From Bradyrhizobium sp. (lineage in GTDB: Bacteria > Pseudomonadota > Alphaproteobacteria > Rhizobiales > Xanthobacteraceae): 46,937 nt of DNA. The position numbers were made by a program, and so were the translations under genes. Below are positions 16,302 to 24,647 of the stretch, in pieces (within the stretch, counting starts at the first letter, position 1; the number at the start of each line of letters is the position of its first letter). A model generated the notes under the pieces. That model was not told the DNA's origin, searched no databases, and worked only from the letters and a program-made list of their open reading frames with translations. The stretch is taken from contig NZ_JAUSLT010000117.1 in the NCBI RefSeq assembly GCF_030646015.1, forward strand, positions 1 to 46,937. Direction: 5' to 3'.

Positions 16302-17120
16302 ATGCAGTTCGACTGGCGCGCACTTTCCGGTCCGGTTCTGACAGCGGCGACGGCGTTGATCGCCTTCGTGGTCGACCGCACGCTGGTTGCCGTTCCCAAT
16401 CCCGCGCCGCTGTTCGTCTGCATCGTGGCTTTCGCGGCCTCGCTCAGCGGCACCGCCTCCGGGCTGACCAGCGCCGTCATTGCCGTGGTCTCGTCGGCGA
16501 TGTTCTTCCTCAACCACCGCGCCCTGCCCGGCTACGACATGTCGGATCTGGCCCGCATGCTGCTGCTGGCGATCACCGCGGCCGGCACCGCAATCATCAC
16601 CGGCCATTTGCGCCAGAAATGGATCGACGCCTTCGCCTCACAGCGCCGGCATCACGCCACCGCGGAACGGCTGAGGGCGGCGCTCGACCAGGTCGACATC
16701 GGCATCGTGCTGCTCGATGCCGACACCCGCGCCGAATTCATCAACCGCGCTTTTCGCCATTATTTCTCGCTTCCCGACGAAAAGGCCGACTCCAGGCCGC
16801 CCTTCATCGCGCTGATGTATCACGGCCGCGATACCGGCGCCTTCGAACTGCCGGAGGACGAACTGAGCCACTTCATCGCCGGGCGCACCGAGATGATGCG
16901 GTCGGGCGATTCGACGCCGATCAACATCAAGCTCAGGGACGGAGAGGTGCTGCGGTTCAGCTGCACCGCATTGCCGGACGGCGGGCGCATGCTGAGCTAT
17001 ACGCCGGTGACCGACCTGGTCCGCCACACCGACGATCCCGCCGGCGCCGACTACTACCGCTCGATGCGCGGCGGCGGCGGCGACCGCGACCTCGCCCGGC
17101 ACCTGCGCGCCGCGGAATAG
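16302..17120 (+). CDS. Membrane-anchored PAS domain protein without kinase
   Basis: A 272-residue protein. The N-terminal third holds three or four membrane helices of DUF4118/KdpD-like type (PVLTAATALIAFVV; LFVCIVAFAASLSG; SAVIAVVSSAMFFL; LLLAITAAGTAII). A linker helix and one PAS domain follow (about residues 115-240: LRAALDQVDIGIVLLDADTRAEFINRAF, LRDGEVLRFSCTALPDGGRMLSYTPVTD). No histidine kinase, GGDEF, EAL or HTH output follows before the stop. It may act by partner binding or be a truncated kinase (inference). The ATG at 16302 was chosen by fold start; ATG 16263 and 16224 are also in frame. Confidence 0.75.
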   Translation: MQFDWRALSGPVLTAATALIAFVVDRTLVAVPNPAPLFVCIVAFAASLSGTASGLTSAVIAVVSSAMFFLNHRALPGYDMSDLARMLLLAITAAGTAIITGHLRQKWIDAFASQRRHHATAERLRAALDQVDIGIVLLDADTRAEFINRAFRHYFSLPDEKADSRPPFIALMYHGRDTGAFELPEDELSHFIAGRTEMMRSGDSTPINIKLRDGEVLRFSCTALPDGGRMLSYTPVTDLVRHTDDPAGADYYRSMRGGGGDRDLARHLRAAE

Positions 17121-17239
17121 GTGCACCGGAACACCCGCTGTCTCGCCGCGCGATTGATCCCTTGCGGTGGCGCCTGTAGGCTGGCTTTATCAGCCCGCGC
17201 GTCGACGACGCCGCTCCTTCCCCGAACACGGACTCAAGC

Positions 17240-17701
17240 ATGCCCGGCGACGTCTCGATTCGCTTTGTCACCCGACAGGACTACGCAAGATGGCTTCCCT
17301 TGTGGGACGGCTACAACGCGTTCTACGAGCGGACGGGACCGACCGCGCTCGATCCCGCCATCACCGCGATGACGTGGGCGCGATTCTTCGATGCCTATGA
17401 GCCGGTGCACGCCCTCGTCGCCGAACGCGACGGCGAATTGCTCGGGCTGGTGCATTATCTGTTTCACCGCAGCACCACCGCCATCGAACCGACAATCTAC
17501 CTGCAGGATCTCTTCACCAGCGAAGCCGCGCGCGGCAAGGGCGTCGGCCGCGCGCTGATCAACGGCGTCTACCAACAGGCCAAACTGGCCGGATCGCCGC
17601 GGGTGTACTGGTTCACGTACAACACCAACCACACCGCGATGCAGCTTTACGACAAGGTGGCGGAGAAGACCGGCATCGTGGTCTATCGCAAGGTGTTCTG
17701 A
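17240..17701 (+). CDS. GNAT family N-acetyltransferase
   Basis: A 153-residue single-domain acetyltransferase. GNAT motif A is LQDLFTSEAARGKGVGRALINGVYQQAK (R/Q-x-x-G-x-G/A as RGKGVG, residues 98-103), preceded by a long beta strand ALVAERDGELLGLVHYLF and followed by VYWFTYNTNHTAMQLYDKVAEKTG, the usual C-terminal helix region. It uses acetyl-CoA; the acceptor (amino acid, polyamine or antibiotic) cannot be told. A terminator follows. Confidence 0.87.
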   Translation: MPGDVSIRFVTRQDYARWLPLWDGYNAFYERTGPTALDPAITAMTWARFFDAYEPVHALVAERDGELLGLVHYLFHRSTTAIEPTIYLQDLFTSEAARGKGVGRALINGVYQQAKLAGSPRVYWFTYNTNHTAMQLYDKVAEKTGIVVYRKVF

Positions 17702-17827
17702 TGGGCGTTCCCCGGGGCCCCCTTCGCCGGCCTGTGGATAAATCCTGATGTCACCGGGGCGTAACAAAGCCCGGCTAGGTTGCGCGGGCGCCTGATCAGG
17801 GCCCCCCGTCACGGATCATGCGCCCCC

Positions 17828-17872
17828 AGCGGTCCCCGTCAGTCGCCGCGTCTGACCGGGGCCGCTTTTTTT
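17828..17872 (+). terminator. Rho-independent terminator
   Basis: Imperfect 15-bp stem (AGCGGTCCCCGTCAG / CTGACCGGGGCCGCT) with two flaws and an 11-12 base loop, followed by seven T. It ends the rightward transcript of the GNAT gene before the acyltransferase gene. Confidence 0.72.
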
Positions 17873-17948
17873 GTGATGTCAGCGGTCGCGCTGTGCATGC
17901 CCGCGCAGCGTGATCGCCGCGCCGGTCCCGACTCAACGAACTGACCTC

Positions 17949-18908
17949 ATGATCCGCGCCATTTCCATCCTGCTGGCCTTCATCGTCCTCACTTTGATGC
18001 TGCTGCCGTTTCAGCTCGCCGGCATCGCCCTCGGCCTGCGGCTGCAGCGCACCCTCCCGCATTGGTATCATCGCATTCTCTGCACGCTGATCGGGGTGCG
18101 GATTCGCGAAATCGGCACGCGATCGGCGGATAGCCCCGCGCTGATCCTGTCGAACCATGTCTCCTGGCTCGACATCTGCGTGATCTCGGCGCTTTCGCCG
18201 GTGGTGTTCGTCGCCAAAAGCGAGGTGGCGGGTTGGCCGGTGTTCGGCTGGCTGGCCCAATTGCAGCGAACCATCTTCATCAACCGGCAGGCCCGGCATC
18301 AGACCGGCGCGGCGAGCCGGGAAATCGCCGGTCGCTTGCTCGGCGGCGACGCCGTGGTGCTGTTTGCCGAGGGCACCTCGGGCGACGGCATCCGGGTGCT
18401 GCCGTTCCGCTCCTCGCTGGTCGGCGCGGTGCATCACGCGCTCGGCAACTCGCAGCATAGCCACGTCACCGTGCAGCCGATGTCGCTGGCCTATCGCAGC
18501 CTCGGCGGTGTGCCGATGGGCCGCGGCCTGCGCCAGCGGGTGGCGTGGTACGGCGACGCCGAGCTGATCCCGCATCTGCTGGCCGTGCTGGCATCGGGCG
18601 CCGTCGACGTCACCGTGAGCTGGGGCCAGGCTGTCGCCTACGATATCAGCGCGGACCGCAAGGCGATCACCCGCGATGCCGAACAATCGGTGCGGCGCAT
18701 GACCGCGGCGGCCCTTCGCGGCGCAGCATCGGCGCATCTTGCGGGCCCGGTGCCCGCAGGCCACAATGCGATCCCGCCTCGCGCACTCCACAGGATCGAT
18801 CCATGCACATTCGCAATCTCGGCGGCTCCGGCCTGCGTGTCTCCGCCGTCGGCCTCGGCTGCAACAATTTCGGCCAGCGCACGGATCTCGAAACCTCGCG
18901 CAAGGTGA
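17949..18908 (+). CDS. PlsC-type 1-acylglycerol-3-phosphate acyltransferase
   Basis: A lysophospholipid acyltransferase: an N-terminal membrane helix (ISILLAFIVLTLMLLPFQLAGIAL), the HxxxxD box NHVSWLD (about residues 72-78), FVAKSEVAGWPVFGWLA, FINRQ, and a motif III FAEGTSGDG (the usual FPEGT with Pro replaced by Ala). It would acylate lysophosphatidic acid or a related lyso-lipid at the inner membrane. The frame stays open to 18908, overlapping the following aldo/keto reductase by 106 bp. The last 45 residues are Ser/Ala-rich, not family-like, and probably reflect recent loss of the original stop. An OlsA-type role in ornithine lipids is possible, but no OlsB is nearby. Confidence 0.82.
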   Translation: MIRAISILLAFIVLTLMLLPFQLAGIALGLRLQRTLPHWYHRILCTLIGVRIREIGTRSADSPALILSNHVSWLDICVISALSPVVFVAKSEVAGWPVFGWLAQLQRTIFINRQARHQTGAASREIAGRLLGGDAVVLFAEGTSGDGIRVLPFRSSLVGAVHHALGNSQHSHVTVQPMSLAYRSLGGVPMGRGLRQRVAWYGDAELIPHLLAVLASGAVDVTVSWGQAVAYDISADRKAITRDAEQSVRRMTAAALRGAASAHLAGPVPAGHNAIPPRALHRIDPCTFAISAAPACVSPPSASAATISASARISKPRAR

Positions 18909-19744
18909 TCCACAAGGCGATCGACCTCGGCATCACGCTGTTCGATACCGCCGACATCTATGCCGGCATGGGCGGCTCCGAGACCGTGCTGGGCGAAGTG
19001 CTCGGCGACCGCCGCAAGGACATCGTGCTCGCGACCAAATATTCCAAGCCGATGAGCCAGGACGGCACCAAGCAGGGCGCTTCGCGGCGCTACATCATGT
19101 CCGCGGTCGAGGCCAGCCTGAAGCGGCTGAAGACCGACTACATCGACCTCTACCAGCAGCACGATTACGATCCGCTGACGCCGATCGAGGAGAGCCTGCG
19201 GGCGCTCGACGACCTGGTGCGGCAGGGCAAGGTGCGCTACCTCGGCAATTCGAATTTCCCGGCCTGGCGCATCGCCGAGGCCGAGTTGATCGCGCGGCAG
19301 CTGGGCCTCAACCGCTTCGTGTCGTGCCAGGACGAATACAGCCTGGTGATGCGCGACATCGAGAAGGATCTGCTGCCGGCCGCGCAGGAATACAGGCTCG
19401 GGCTGTTGCCGTTCTTCCCGCTGGCCAGCGGCCTGTTGACCGGCAAGTACCAGCGCGGCGCCGCCGCCCCCGCCGACACCCGCTTCGCCAAGGCGCCCGC
19501 GCTGCGCGACCGCTACGTCACACCGCGCAACGAGGACATCGTCGAGAAGCTGCAGGCTTTTGCGCAGAAGCGCGGCCACAGCATGCTGGAACTGGCGTTC
19601 TCCTGGCTGGCGTCGCGGCCGCAGGTATCGAGCGTGATCGCCGGCGCCACCCGCGTCGAGCAGGTCGAGCAGAACGTCAAGGCGATCGGCTGGAAGCTGA
19701 GCGCGGAAGAAATCGCGGAGATCGACGGGATGACGAAGGCGTAG
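18803..19744 (+). CDS. Aldo/keto reductase
   Basis: A 313-residue NADPH-dependent TIM-barrel reductase with the complete tetrad: D48 and Y53 in FDTADIYAG, K79 in LATKYSKP, H120 in DLYQQHDYDP. Additional marks are GKVRYLGNSNFPAWRI, YSLVMRDIEKDLLP and SSVIAGATRVEQVEQNV, which is closest to the YajO/Tas-like AKR group. It starts inside the 3' end of the acyltransferase frame; no strong ribosome site is seen (AGGATC upstream). A cysteine-rich small protein follows with zero spacing. Physiological carbonyl substrate unknown. Confidence 0.88.
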   Translation: MHIRNLGGSGLRVSAVGLGCNNFGQRTDLETSRKVIHKAIDLGITLFDTADIYAGMGGSETVLGEVLGDRRKDIVLATKYSKPMSQDGTKQGASRRYIMSAVEASLKRLKTDYIDLYQQHDYDPLTPIEESLRALDDLVRQGKVRYLGNSNFPAWRIAEAELIARQLGLNRFVSCQDEYSLVMRDIEKDLLPAAQEYRLGLLPFFPLASGLLTGKYQRGAAAPADTRFAKAPALRDRYVTPRNEDIVEKLQAFAQKRGHSMLELAFSWLASRPQVSSVIAGATRVEQVEQNVKAIGWKLSAEEIAEIDGMTKA

Positions 19745-19945
19745 ATGACAAACCGGCCGGAAACCCCCGCCCCGTCCTCGCGCCGCCTCGCCTGCGCCGG
19801 CTGCGGCACGGAATTTTCGTGCAGCCTGTCAGGGCCGTGCTGGTGCAGCGAGGAAACCGTGCGGCTGCCGATGCCGGTCGATGGCGGCGATTGCCTGTGC
19901 CGGGATTGTCTGCGCAAGGCGGCGCAGGTGGTTGCGAGCCGGTAG
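19745..19945 (+). CDS. Cysteine-rich CWC family protein
   Basis: A 66-residue protein with the CWC pattern: C-A-G-C-G, FSCSLSGPCWCSEE, and DCLCRDCLRKA. Eight Cys in two clusters suggest a small zinc-binding knuckle. The ATG directly follows the TAG of the aldo/keto reductase, so translation is probably coupled by reinitiation. Function unknown. Confidence 0.8.
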   Translation: MTNRPETPAPSSRRLACAGCGTEFSCSLSGPCWCSEETVRLPMPVDGGDCLCRDCLRKAAQVVASR

Positions 19946-19976
19946 CCCGGCCGGCGCCCGGAGCGGCACTTCCAAC

Positions 19977-20107
19977 TCCCTCATGGTGAGGAGCGCGTCC
20001 GGCAGCGCCCTTGCGCTGTCCGGCGCGCGTCTCGAACCATCTGGCACGCCGCCTGGTGCCATCCTTCGAGACGCCGCGCAAAGATGCGCGGCTCCTCAGG
20101 ATGAGGT
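19977..20107. repeat. Palindromic element, CCTCATGGTGAGGAG family
   Basis: Left arm CCCTCATGGTGAGGAGC and right arm GCTCCTCAGGATGAGG, with an inner GTCTCGAACCATC / GATG...TTCGAGAC pair and two small hairpins. This family is frequent in Bradyrhizobium genomes (recalled). It occupies most of the gap before the gene at 20212. Confidence 0.8.
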
Positions 20108-20211
20108 CCGGCTGTGGCGGCTCGCCGCGCCCGGTCAGTCTTGATCTAGAACAAGCCGCCCCTGCTCTATTCCGCGTTTAATTTACTTTTTGACGCGCGC
20201 TGGAGGTCAGC

Positions 20212-20484
20212 ATGTTCGTGGTCCGTCTCAAACGGCCCAATGAGGATTTCGATTTCAAGGTGTTCGCCTCGGGCGACGCCGCGCTTGCTCGCTTCAGGAC
20301 CGCCCAGCGAATGATGATCGATGGCGAGGTCGAGGAATGCGCGTTGTTCGAGGCGCGGGCAGCCGACGCCGCTGGCGCGATAGCCATGATCAACGAGGGC
20401 AATGCTGCGCTGATCGAGGCCAATCTGGACTCCGATGCCCCGGCGCAAGCCTCCGAACCGACGACGCGTGACAGGAGACCGTGA
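20212..20484 (+). CDS. Hypothetical protein upstream of SagB-like gene
   Basis: A 90-residue soluble protein: MFVVRLKRPNEDFDFKVFAS, GDAALARFRTAQRMMIDGEV, ALFEARAADAAGAIAMINEG. No known domain. TGGAGG lies upstream of the ATG at 20212. Its TGA overlaps a possible GTG start (20481) of the next gene and lies two bases before the preferred ATG at 20487, so the two are an operon. Confidence 0.62.
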   Translation: MFVVRLKRPNEDFDFKVFASGDAALARFRTAQRMMIDGEVEECALFEARAADAAGAIAMINEGNAALIEANLDSDAPAQASEPTTRDRRP

Positions 20485-20486
20485 CG

Positions 20487-21131
20487 ATGAATACCCTGAC
20501 AAAGCTGGCGCTCGGCGCGATGGGGCGGTTGCGTCCCAAGCCGGCGCAAGGCGACGCCGTGCCGAAGATCGCGCTGCCCGCTCCCGACAAGGCCGGCGGC
20601 ATGCCGCTGATGGAGGCGATTGCGAAGCGGCGATCGGAACGGGAGTTCGCCCGCAAGGAATTGCCGCTGCCGATGCTCTCCAGCCTGTTGTGGGCCGCCA
20701 ACGGCGTCAACCGCCCGGATGGCGGACGCACGGCGCCTTCGGCGATGCATGCGCAGGAGATCGACATCTATGTCGCACTGCCCTCCGGCGCCTATCTCTA
20801 CGACGCCGCCGCGAACGAACTGCAGCTGGTCGCGGGCAGCGATCTGCGGCGCGTGACCGGCTATCAGGACTTCGTCGACGAGGCGCCGCTCGACCTCGTC
20901 TACGTCGCCGACCACGGCCGCATGATGCTGGTGCCGGTCGCGAGCCGCGAGAGTTTTGCGTCCGCCGCGGCCGGCGCGATCTCGCAAAACGTCTATCTGT
21001 TCGCCGCCGGCAACGGGCTTGCTACCGTCATCCGCGCCTGGATCGACCGCGAGGCGATCGCCAACGCGCTGGGCCTCGGCCACGACCATCAGGTGCTGCT
21101 GTCGCAGACGGTGGGGTTTCCAAAGGGCTGA
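20487..21131 (+). CDS. SagB-type nitroreductase-like protein
   Basis: A 214-residue member of the nitroreductase superfamily, near the SagB/ThcOx-type group. Support: MEAIAKRRSEREFARKELPLPMLSSLLWAANGVNRPDGGRTAPSAMHAQEI (FMN-binding Arg pair and PSAxxxQ region), YVADHGRMM, ASAAAGAISQNVYLFAAGNGLATVIRAWID and the final LSQTVGFPKG. These proteins bind FMN and reduce small molecules or oxidise peptides; no azole peptide cluster is nearby. The start could also be GTG 20481. Its 3' end overlaps the convergent tetR-type gene by 104 bp. Confidence 0.78.
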   Translation: MNTLTKLALGAMGRLRPKPAQGDAVPKIALPAPDKAGGMPLMEAIAKRRSEREFARKELPLPMLSSLLWAANGVNRPDGGRTAPSAMHAQEIDIYVALPSGAYLYDAAANELQLVAGSDLRRVTGYQDFVDEAPLDLVYVADHGRMMLVPVASRESFASAAAGAISQNVYLFAAGNGLATVIRAWIDREAIANALGLGHDHQVLLSQTVGFPKG

Positions 21132-21711
21132 CGGCGTCAGCCAACGCCAGCTCCGTCAGGGAACGGGCGGCTTCGCCGGCCGTCTCCATATAGGAGGGAT
21201 CGCGATGCAGCAGCACGACGGCGAATGATCCGTCCAGCAGCAGCAGGATCTGCCGGGCCAGCCGTGATCCCTCGCCGATCCCTGCGGCCTCGAAGGTCAC
21301 GCGCAGCCAGTTTTCGAATTTCTTCTTGTGCGCGGCGCCGATCTTGATCGCGGGATGGCCGGGCATGTTGGCGAGTTCGGCGGACGTGCGCAGGAAACCG
21401 CAGCCCTTCCATTTCGGATGCCGCGCCGAGCGGGCGAGGTTGCGAAAGATGCCCTCGACCTTGTCCGGCAATCCGCCTTCGGTCTCGGCGAACCAGCGCT
21501 GAAACAGCGCGAGATTGGGTTGATCGCGGGCGGCCAGATAGGCCGCCACGAGGTCGTCCTTGCTCCGGAAGTGATAATAGAGCGTACGCTTGGTGAGCCC
21601 GGCCCTGGCCGCCACCGCGTCGACGCTGACGCCCCGGATGCCGTCGCTGTAAAACAGCTTGCTCGCCGCGGCGATGATGCGTTCACGTGTATCGGTAACA
21701 GGCCGTGCCAT
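21028..21711 (-). CDS. TetR family transcriptional regulator
   Basis: A 227-residue regulator. The N-terminal HTH (RERIIAAASKLFYSDGIRGVSVDAVAARAGLTKRTLYYHFRSKDDLVAAYL, about residues 9-59) is textbook TetR. The C-terminal ligand domain ends near residue 195, and the remaining 30 residues (SATAAPDGRGRGPARWRSPRGRS...) are Arg/Gly-rich and look like read-through into the antisense of the SagB-like gene, so the ancestral stop may be lost. It is divergent from a crotonase gene, with an inverted repeat between them, so it probably represses that gene in response to an acyl-CoA or fatty acid (inference). Confidence 0.85.
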   Translation of the reverse strand: MARPVTDTRERIIAAASKLFYSDGIRGVSVDAVAARAGLTKRTLYYHFRSKDDLVAAYLAARDQPNLALFQRWFAETEGGLPDKVEGIFRNLARSARHPKWKGCGFLRTSAELANMPGHPAIKIGAAHKKKFENWLRVTFEAAGIGEGSRLARQILLLLDGSFAVVLLHRDPSYMETAGEAARSLTELALADAVSPLETPPSATAAPDGRGRGPARWRSPRGRSRRG

Positions 21712-21719
21712 GCCCCCAT

Positions 21720-21741
21720 GTATACCGTCCAGTGAATATAC
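21720..21741. promoter_or_regulatory. Candidate TetR operator
   Basis: GTATA-N12-TATAC, a 22-bp inverted repeat located 9 bp upstream of the tetR-type start and 53 bp upstream of the crotonase start. Position and symmetry suit a dimeric TetR site. The central ACCGTCCAGT is not symmetric. Confidence 0.45.
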
Positions 21742-21793
21742 TCAACGACCCAGGGCCCATAGGGTGAGCCCATGGATTTTGGGGAGACGGAAC

Positions 21794-22585
21794 ATGTCCG
21801 AGGTAGTGCTGCTCGACGTCAGTGACGGGATCGCCCTTGTCACGCTGAACCGGCCTGACAAGCTCAACGCATTGAATTACGAATTGATCGACCGCCTGAT
21901 GGCGCTGCTGGACCGCATCGAGGGCGATGCCGGTGTGCGCGCGGTCATTCTGACCGGCGCCGGCGATCGTGCCTTTTCCGCCGGGGCCGACATCCATGAA
22001 TTTTCCTCGAGCGTTCGCCGCGGCACCGATACGGCGGTCCGCGACTTCGTCCGGCGCGGCCAGGCCATGACCGCACGGCTCGAAGCCTTCAGGAAGCCCG
22101 TGATCGCCGCGATCAACGGCATCGCGTTCGGCGGCGGCTGCGAGATCACCGAGGCCGTGCACCTGGCCATCGCCAGCGACCGGGCGCGCTTCGCCAAGCC
22201 GGAGATCGCATTGGGCATGCCGCCGACCTTCGGTGGCACCCAGCGGCTGCCGCGGCTGGCGGGTCGAAAGCGCGCGCTCGAATTGCTGCTCACCGGCGAG
22301 CCGTTCGCGCCGTCGCGGGCGCTGGAAATCGGGCTGGTTAACAAAGTGGTGCCCCATGACGAGCTGCTGCCGGCCGCGCACGATCTCGCCGCACGCATCA
22401 TCCGCCACTCACCGCTGGCGGTCGGCGGCATCATCACCGCCGTCACGCGTGGCTTGAACATGGGCATTGCCGAGGGGCTGCAGGTCGAGAGCGAGCAATT
22501 CGCCCGCGTGGCGCCGAGCCACGACCTCGGCGAAGGCCTCGCCGCCTGGATCGCGCGCCGGCCGCCGGTTTACGGCGGGCGGTGA
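21794..22585 (+). CDS. Enoyl-CoA hydratase/isomerase family protein
   Basis: A 263-residue crotonase with VTLNRPDKLNAL, the oxyanion loop FSAGADIHEF (residues 61-70) and both catalytic glutamates (E117 in GGGCEITEA, E137 in KPEIALGMPPTFGGT). The helix after the active site and the C-terminal segment ARVAPSHDLGEGLAAWIARRPPVYGGR are normal for the family. ATG 21794 has GGGGAGACGG upstream; earlier in-frame starts overlap the regulator. Likely controlled by the divergent TetR protein. Confidence 0.88.
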   Translation: MSEVVLLDVSDGIALVTLNRPDKLNALNYELIDRLMALLDRIEGDAGVRAVILTGAGDRAFSAGADIHEFSSSVRRGTDTAVRDFVRRGQAMTARLEAFRKPVIAAINGIAFGGGCEITEAVHLAIASDRARFAKPEIALGMPPTFGGTQRLPRLAGRKRALELLLTGEPFAPSRALEIGLVNKVVPHDELLPAAHDLAARIIRHSPLAVGGIITAVTRGLNMGIAEGLQVESEQFARVAPSHDLGEGLAAWIARRPPVYGGR

Positions 22586-22617
22586 CGATAGGCTACGTCG
22601 TCATTGCGAGGAGCTCC

Positions 22618-22753
22618 GTAGCCCGGATGGAGCGATCGGCCGGCGCGAGAGCGCCGTGGCGATCGCGTAATCCGGGGCCGGTGTAACGACCTCCCCGGAT
22701 TGCGCCCATTGGCCGCCGCTTTCGCGCCGGCCATTGGGCTCCATCCGGGCTAC
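22618..22753. repeat. Palindromic element, GTAGCCCGGATGGA family (copy 1)
   Basis: Ends GTAGCCCGGATGGAGC and GGGCTCCATCCGGGCTAC, with an inner CCGGATTGCGCC segment and short hairpins. It lies between convergent genes and is preceded by CGTCATTGCGAGGAGC, part of another common Bradyrhizobium repeat. Related copy at 31535-31665. Confidence 0.83.
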
Positions 22754-22766
22754 GGGGATTGCGGAG

Positions 22767-23474
22767 CTACCGCACCACCGCCGCGGTCTGGCCGAACAAG
22801 ATCCTGCGCTCTTCCTCGGTGCGGTTCACCGGCTGGCCGAAATTCGGATTGATCTCCTTGGCCATGGCGTAGGCGCGCACCGTGGCCGGCCGCTCGCGGA
22901 TGGTTTCGAGCCAGCGCTTCAGATGCGGGAAGTCGTCGATTTCCTGACCCTGGTTCTTGTAACCGACCACCCAGGGATAGCTCGCCATGTCGGCGATCGA
23001 GTATTCGCCGGCAATAAATTCGCGATCGGACAGCCGCTTGTTGAGCACGCCATAGAGCCGGTTGGTCTCGTTCACATAGCGGTCGATGGCGTATTTGATT
23101 TTTTCCACGGCGTAGTTTCGAAAGTGGTGGTTCTGCCCGGCCATCGGTCCGAGCCCGCCCATCTGCCAGAACGTCCACTGGATCGCGTCGTAGCGTCCGT
23201 AGAGGTCGGCGGGAAGGAATTTTCCGGTCTTCTCGGCGAGATAGAGCAGCATCGCGCCGGATTCGAAGATCGAGATCGGCTTGCCCCCGCCCTTCGGCTC
23301 GTGATCGACCATCGCGGGGATGCGGTTGTTCGGCGCGATCGCCAGAAATTCCGGCTTGAACTGTTCGCCCTTGCCGATGTTGACGGGGATGACCTTGTAT
23401 TTCAGCCCGGTCTCTTCGAGAAACATCGTGATCTTGTGGCCGTTCGGCGTGGTCCAGTAATAGAGGTCGATCAT
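22767..23474 (-). CDS. Nu-class glutathione transferase (YfcG/YghU type)
   Basis: A 235-residue GST of the Nu/Ure2p-like group, recognised by the TxPN motif in LYYWTTPNGHKITMFLEE (residues 4-21) and by NNRIPAMVDHEP, ISIFESGAMLLYLAEKTG, and the C-terminal SIADMASYPWV. E. coli relatives have disulphide reductase activity with two glutathiones (family knowledge). The ATG at 23474 begins directly at the first strand. Monocistronic, between two palindromic elements. Confidence 0.87.
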   Translation of the reverse strand: MIDLYYWTTPNGHKITMFLEETGLKYKVIPVNIGKGEQFKPEFLAIAPNNRIPAMVDHEPKGGGKPISIFESGAMLLYLAEKTGKFLPADLYGRYDAIQWTFWQMGGLGPMAGQNHHFRNYAVEKIKYAIDRYVNETNRLYGVLNKRLSDREFIAGEYSIADMASYPWVVGYKNQGQEIDDFPHLKRWLETIRERPATVRAYAMAKEINPNFGQPVNRTEEERRILFGQTAAVVR

Positions 23475-23576
23475 GGCGCGTACCCTGTCCTGCTCGCGGA
23501 TCTCGATTTGGATGCGATTGCATGAACTTCACCGCAACGGATACGCGGAGTCAATGGCAGCCGTTTGGCTTGCTTT

Positions 23577-23719
23577 CTTCTCCCCTCCCTCCGCGAAGCG
23601 GCGGGGAGGGGTCGGGGGTGGGGGGTCTATCAACGGATTCGACTGGCTGCGAATTTGCGGAAGCACCCCCCACCCCCGACCCCCCCCGCCACGCGCAAGG
23701 GCGCGCGGAGGGAGGGGAG
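23577..23719. repeat. GC-rich palindromic element (intergenic copy)
   Basis: Left arm CTCCCCTCCCTCCGCGAAGC followed by GGCGGGGAGGGGTC and GGGGTGGGGGGT. The right arm holds ACCCCCCACCCCCGACC and ends GCGCGCGGAGGGAGGGGAG. It sits between the 3' end of sitD and the 5' end of the GST gene. A nearly identical arm pair is found inside the uvrB coding region at 38736-38906. Nothing else is visible in 23475-23771. Confidence 0.88.
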
Positions 23720-23771
23720 CGAAGCATCGCAAGCCGATGCGTCTCGCAGGATGAAGCAACAGAGAATCGCG

Positions 23772-24647
23772 CTAGGTGTCCGCGTCCGGAAGCGGCGCAT
23801 CCGGAACAACCCGCGTTCGCATCAGGATGCCGCGTTTCGGCGCGAACAAAAATGCCAGGATGAAGAATAGGGCCTGGGTCAGCACGATGCAGGCGCCGGT
23901 GGCGCCGTCGATGTGGAAGCTGATGAGAGTTCCTGATACTGCCGAGACGGTGGCGGTAGCGGTCGCGATCACCAGCATGCGCTCGAAACTGTCGGTCAAA
24001 AGATAGGCCGTGGCGCCCGGCGCTATCAGCATGGCGATGACGAGAATGATGCCGACCGCCTTCAGCGAGGCGACGATGGTGAGCGACAGCAGCACCAGCA
24101 GGCCATAATGCATGACCCGCACCGGCAGGCCGATCGAACGGGCGTGGTTGGGATCGAAGCAATAGAGCAGGAGATCGCGCCGCTTGACCAGCACGACCAG
24201 CAGCGTGCCGCCGGCCACGAGAGCGGTTTCGATCAGGTCCCGCGCGGTCACGCCCAGCACATTGCCGAACAGGATGTGATTGAGATGCTGGTCGGTATCC
24301 ACCTTGGTGAAGATCACCAGCCCCAGCCCGAACATCCCCGAAAACACGATTCCCATCACCGTGTCCTCCTTCACGCGGCTGTTCTCCTTGAGATAGCCGG
24401 TCAGCAGCGCGCAGGACAGGCCGGCCGCGAAGGCGCCGAGCGCCAGCGGCAGGTTCAGCACATGGGCGAGCACGATGCCCGGCAGCACGGCATGCGAGAT
24501 GGCGTCGCCCATCAGCGACCAGCCCTTGAGCACGAGGTAGCAGGACAGCACCGCGCAGACCGCCGCCACCATCACCGACACCAGCAGCGCCCGCTGCATG
24601 AAGGGATAGGCCAGCGGCCCTGATATCCATTCGGTCACGGCCATCAT
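23772..24647 (-). CDS. sitD: Mn/Fe ABC transporter permease
   Basis: A 291-residue ABC-3 family permease with about eight membrane helices. Motifs: [23 protein letters not shown] in the second helix region, LKENSRVKEDTVMGIVFSGMFGLGLVI, and [34 protein letters not shown], the conserved cytoplasmic coupling region. Paired with the preceding permease it forms the channel of the SitABCD-type importer. Its ATGA start overlaps the sitC stop by 4 bp. Last gene of the operon; a GC-rich palindrome follows 53 bp after the stop. Confidence 0.88.
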   Translation of the reverse strand: MMAVTEWISGPLAYPFMQRALLVSVMVAAVCAVLSCYLVLKGWSLMGDAISHAVLPGIVLAHVLNLPLALGAFAAGLSCALLTGYLKENSRVKEDTVMGIVFSGMFGLGLVIFTKVDTDQHLNHILFGNVLGVTARDLIETALVAGGTLLVVLVKRRDLLLYCFDPNHARSIGLPVRVMHYGLLVLLSLTIVASLKAVGIILVIAMLIAPGATAYLLTDSFERMLVIATATATVSAVSGTLISFHIDGATGACIVLTQALFFILAFLFAPKRGILMRTRVVPDAPLPDADT

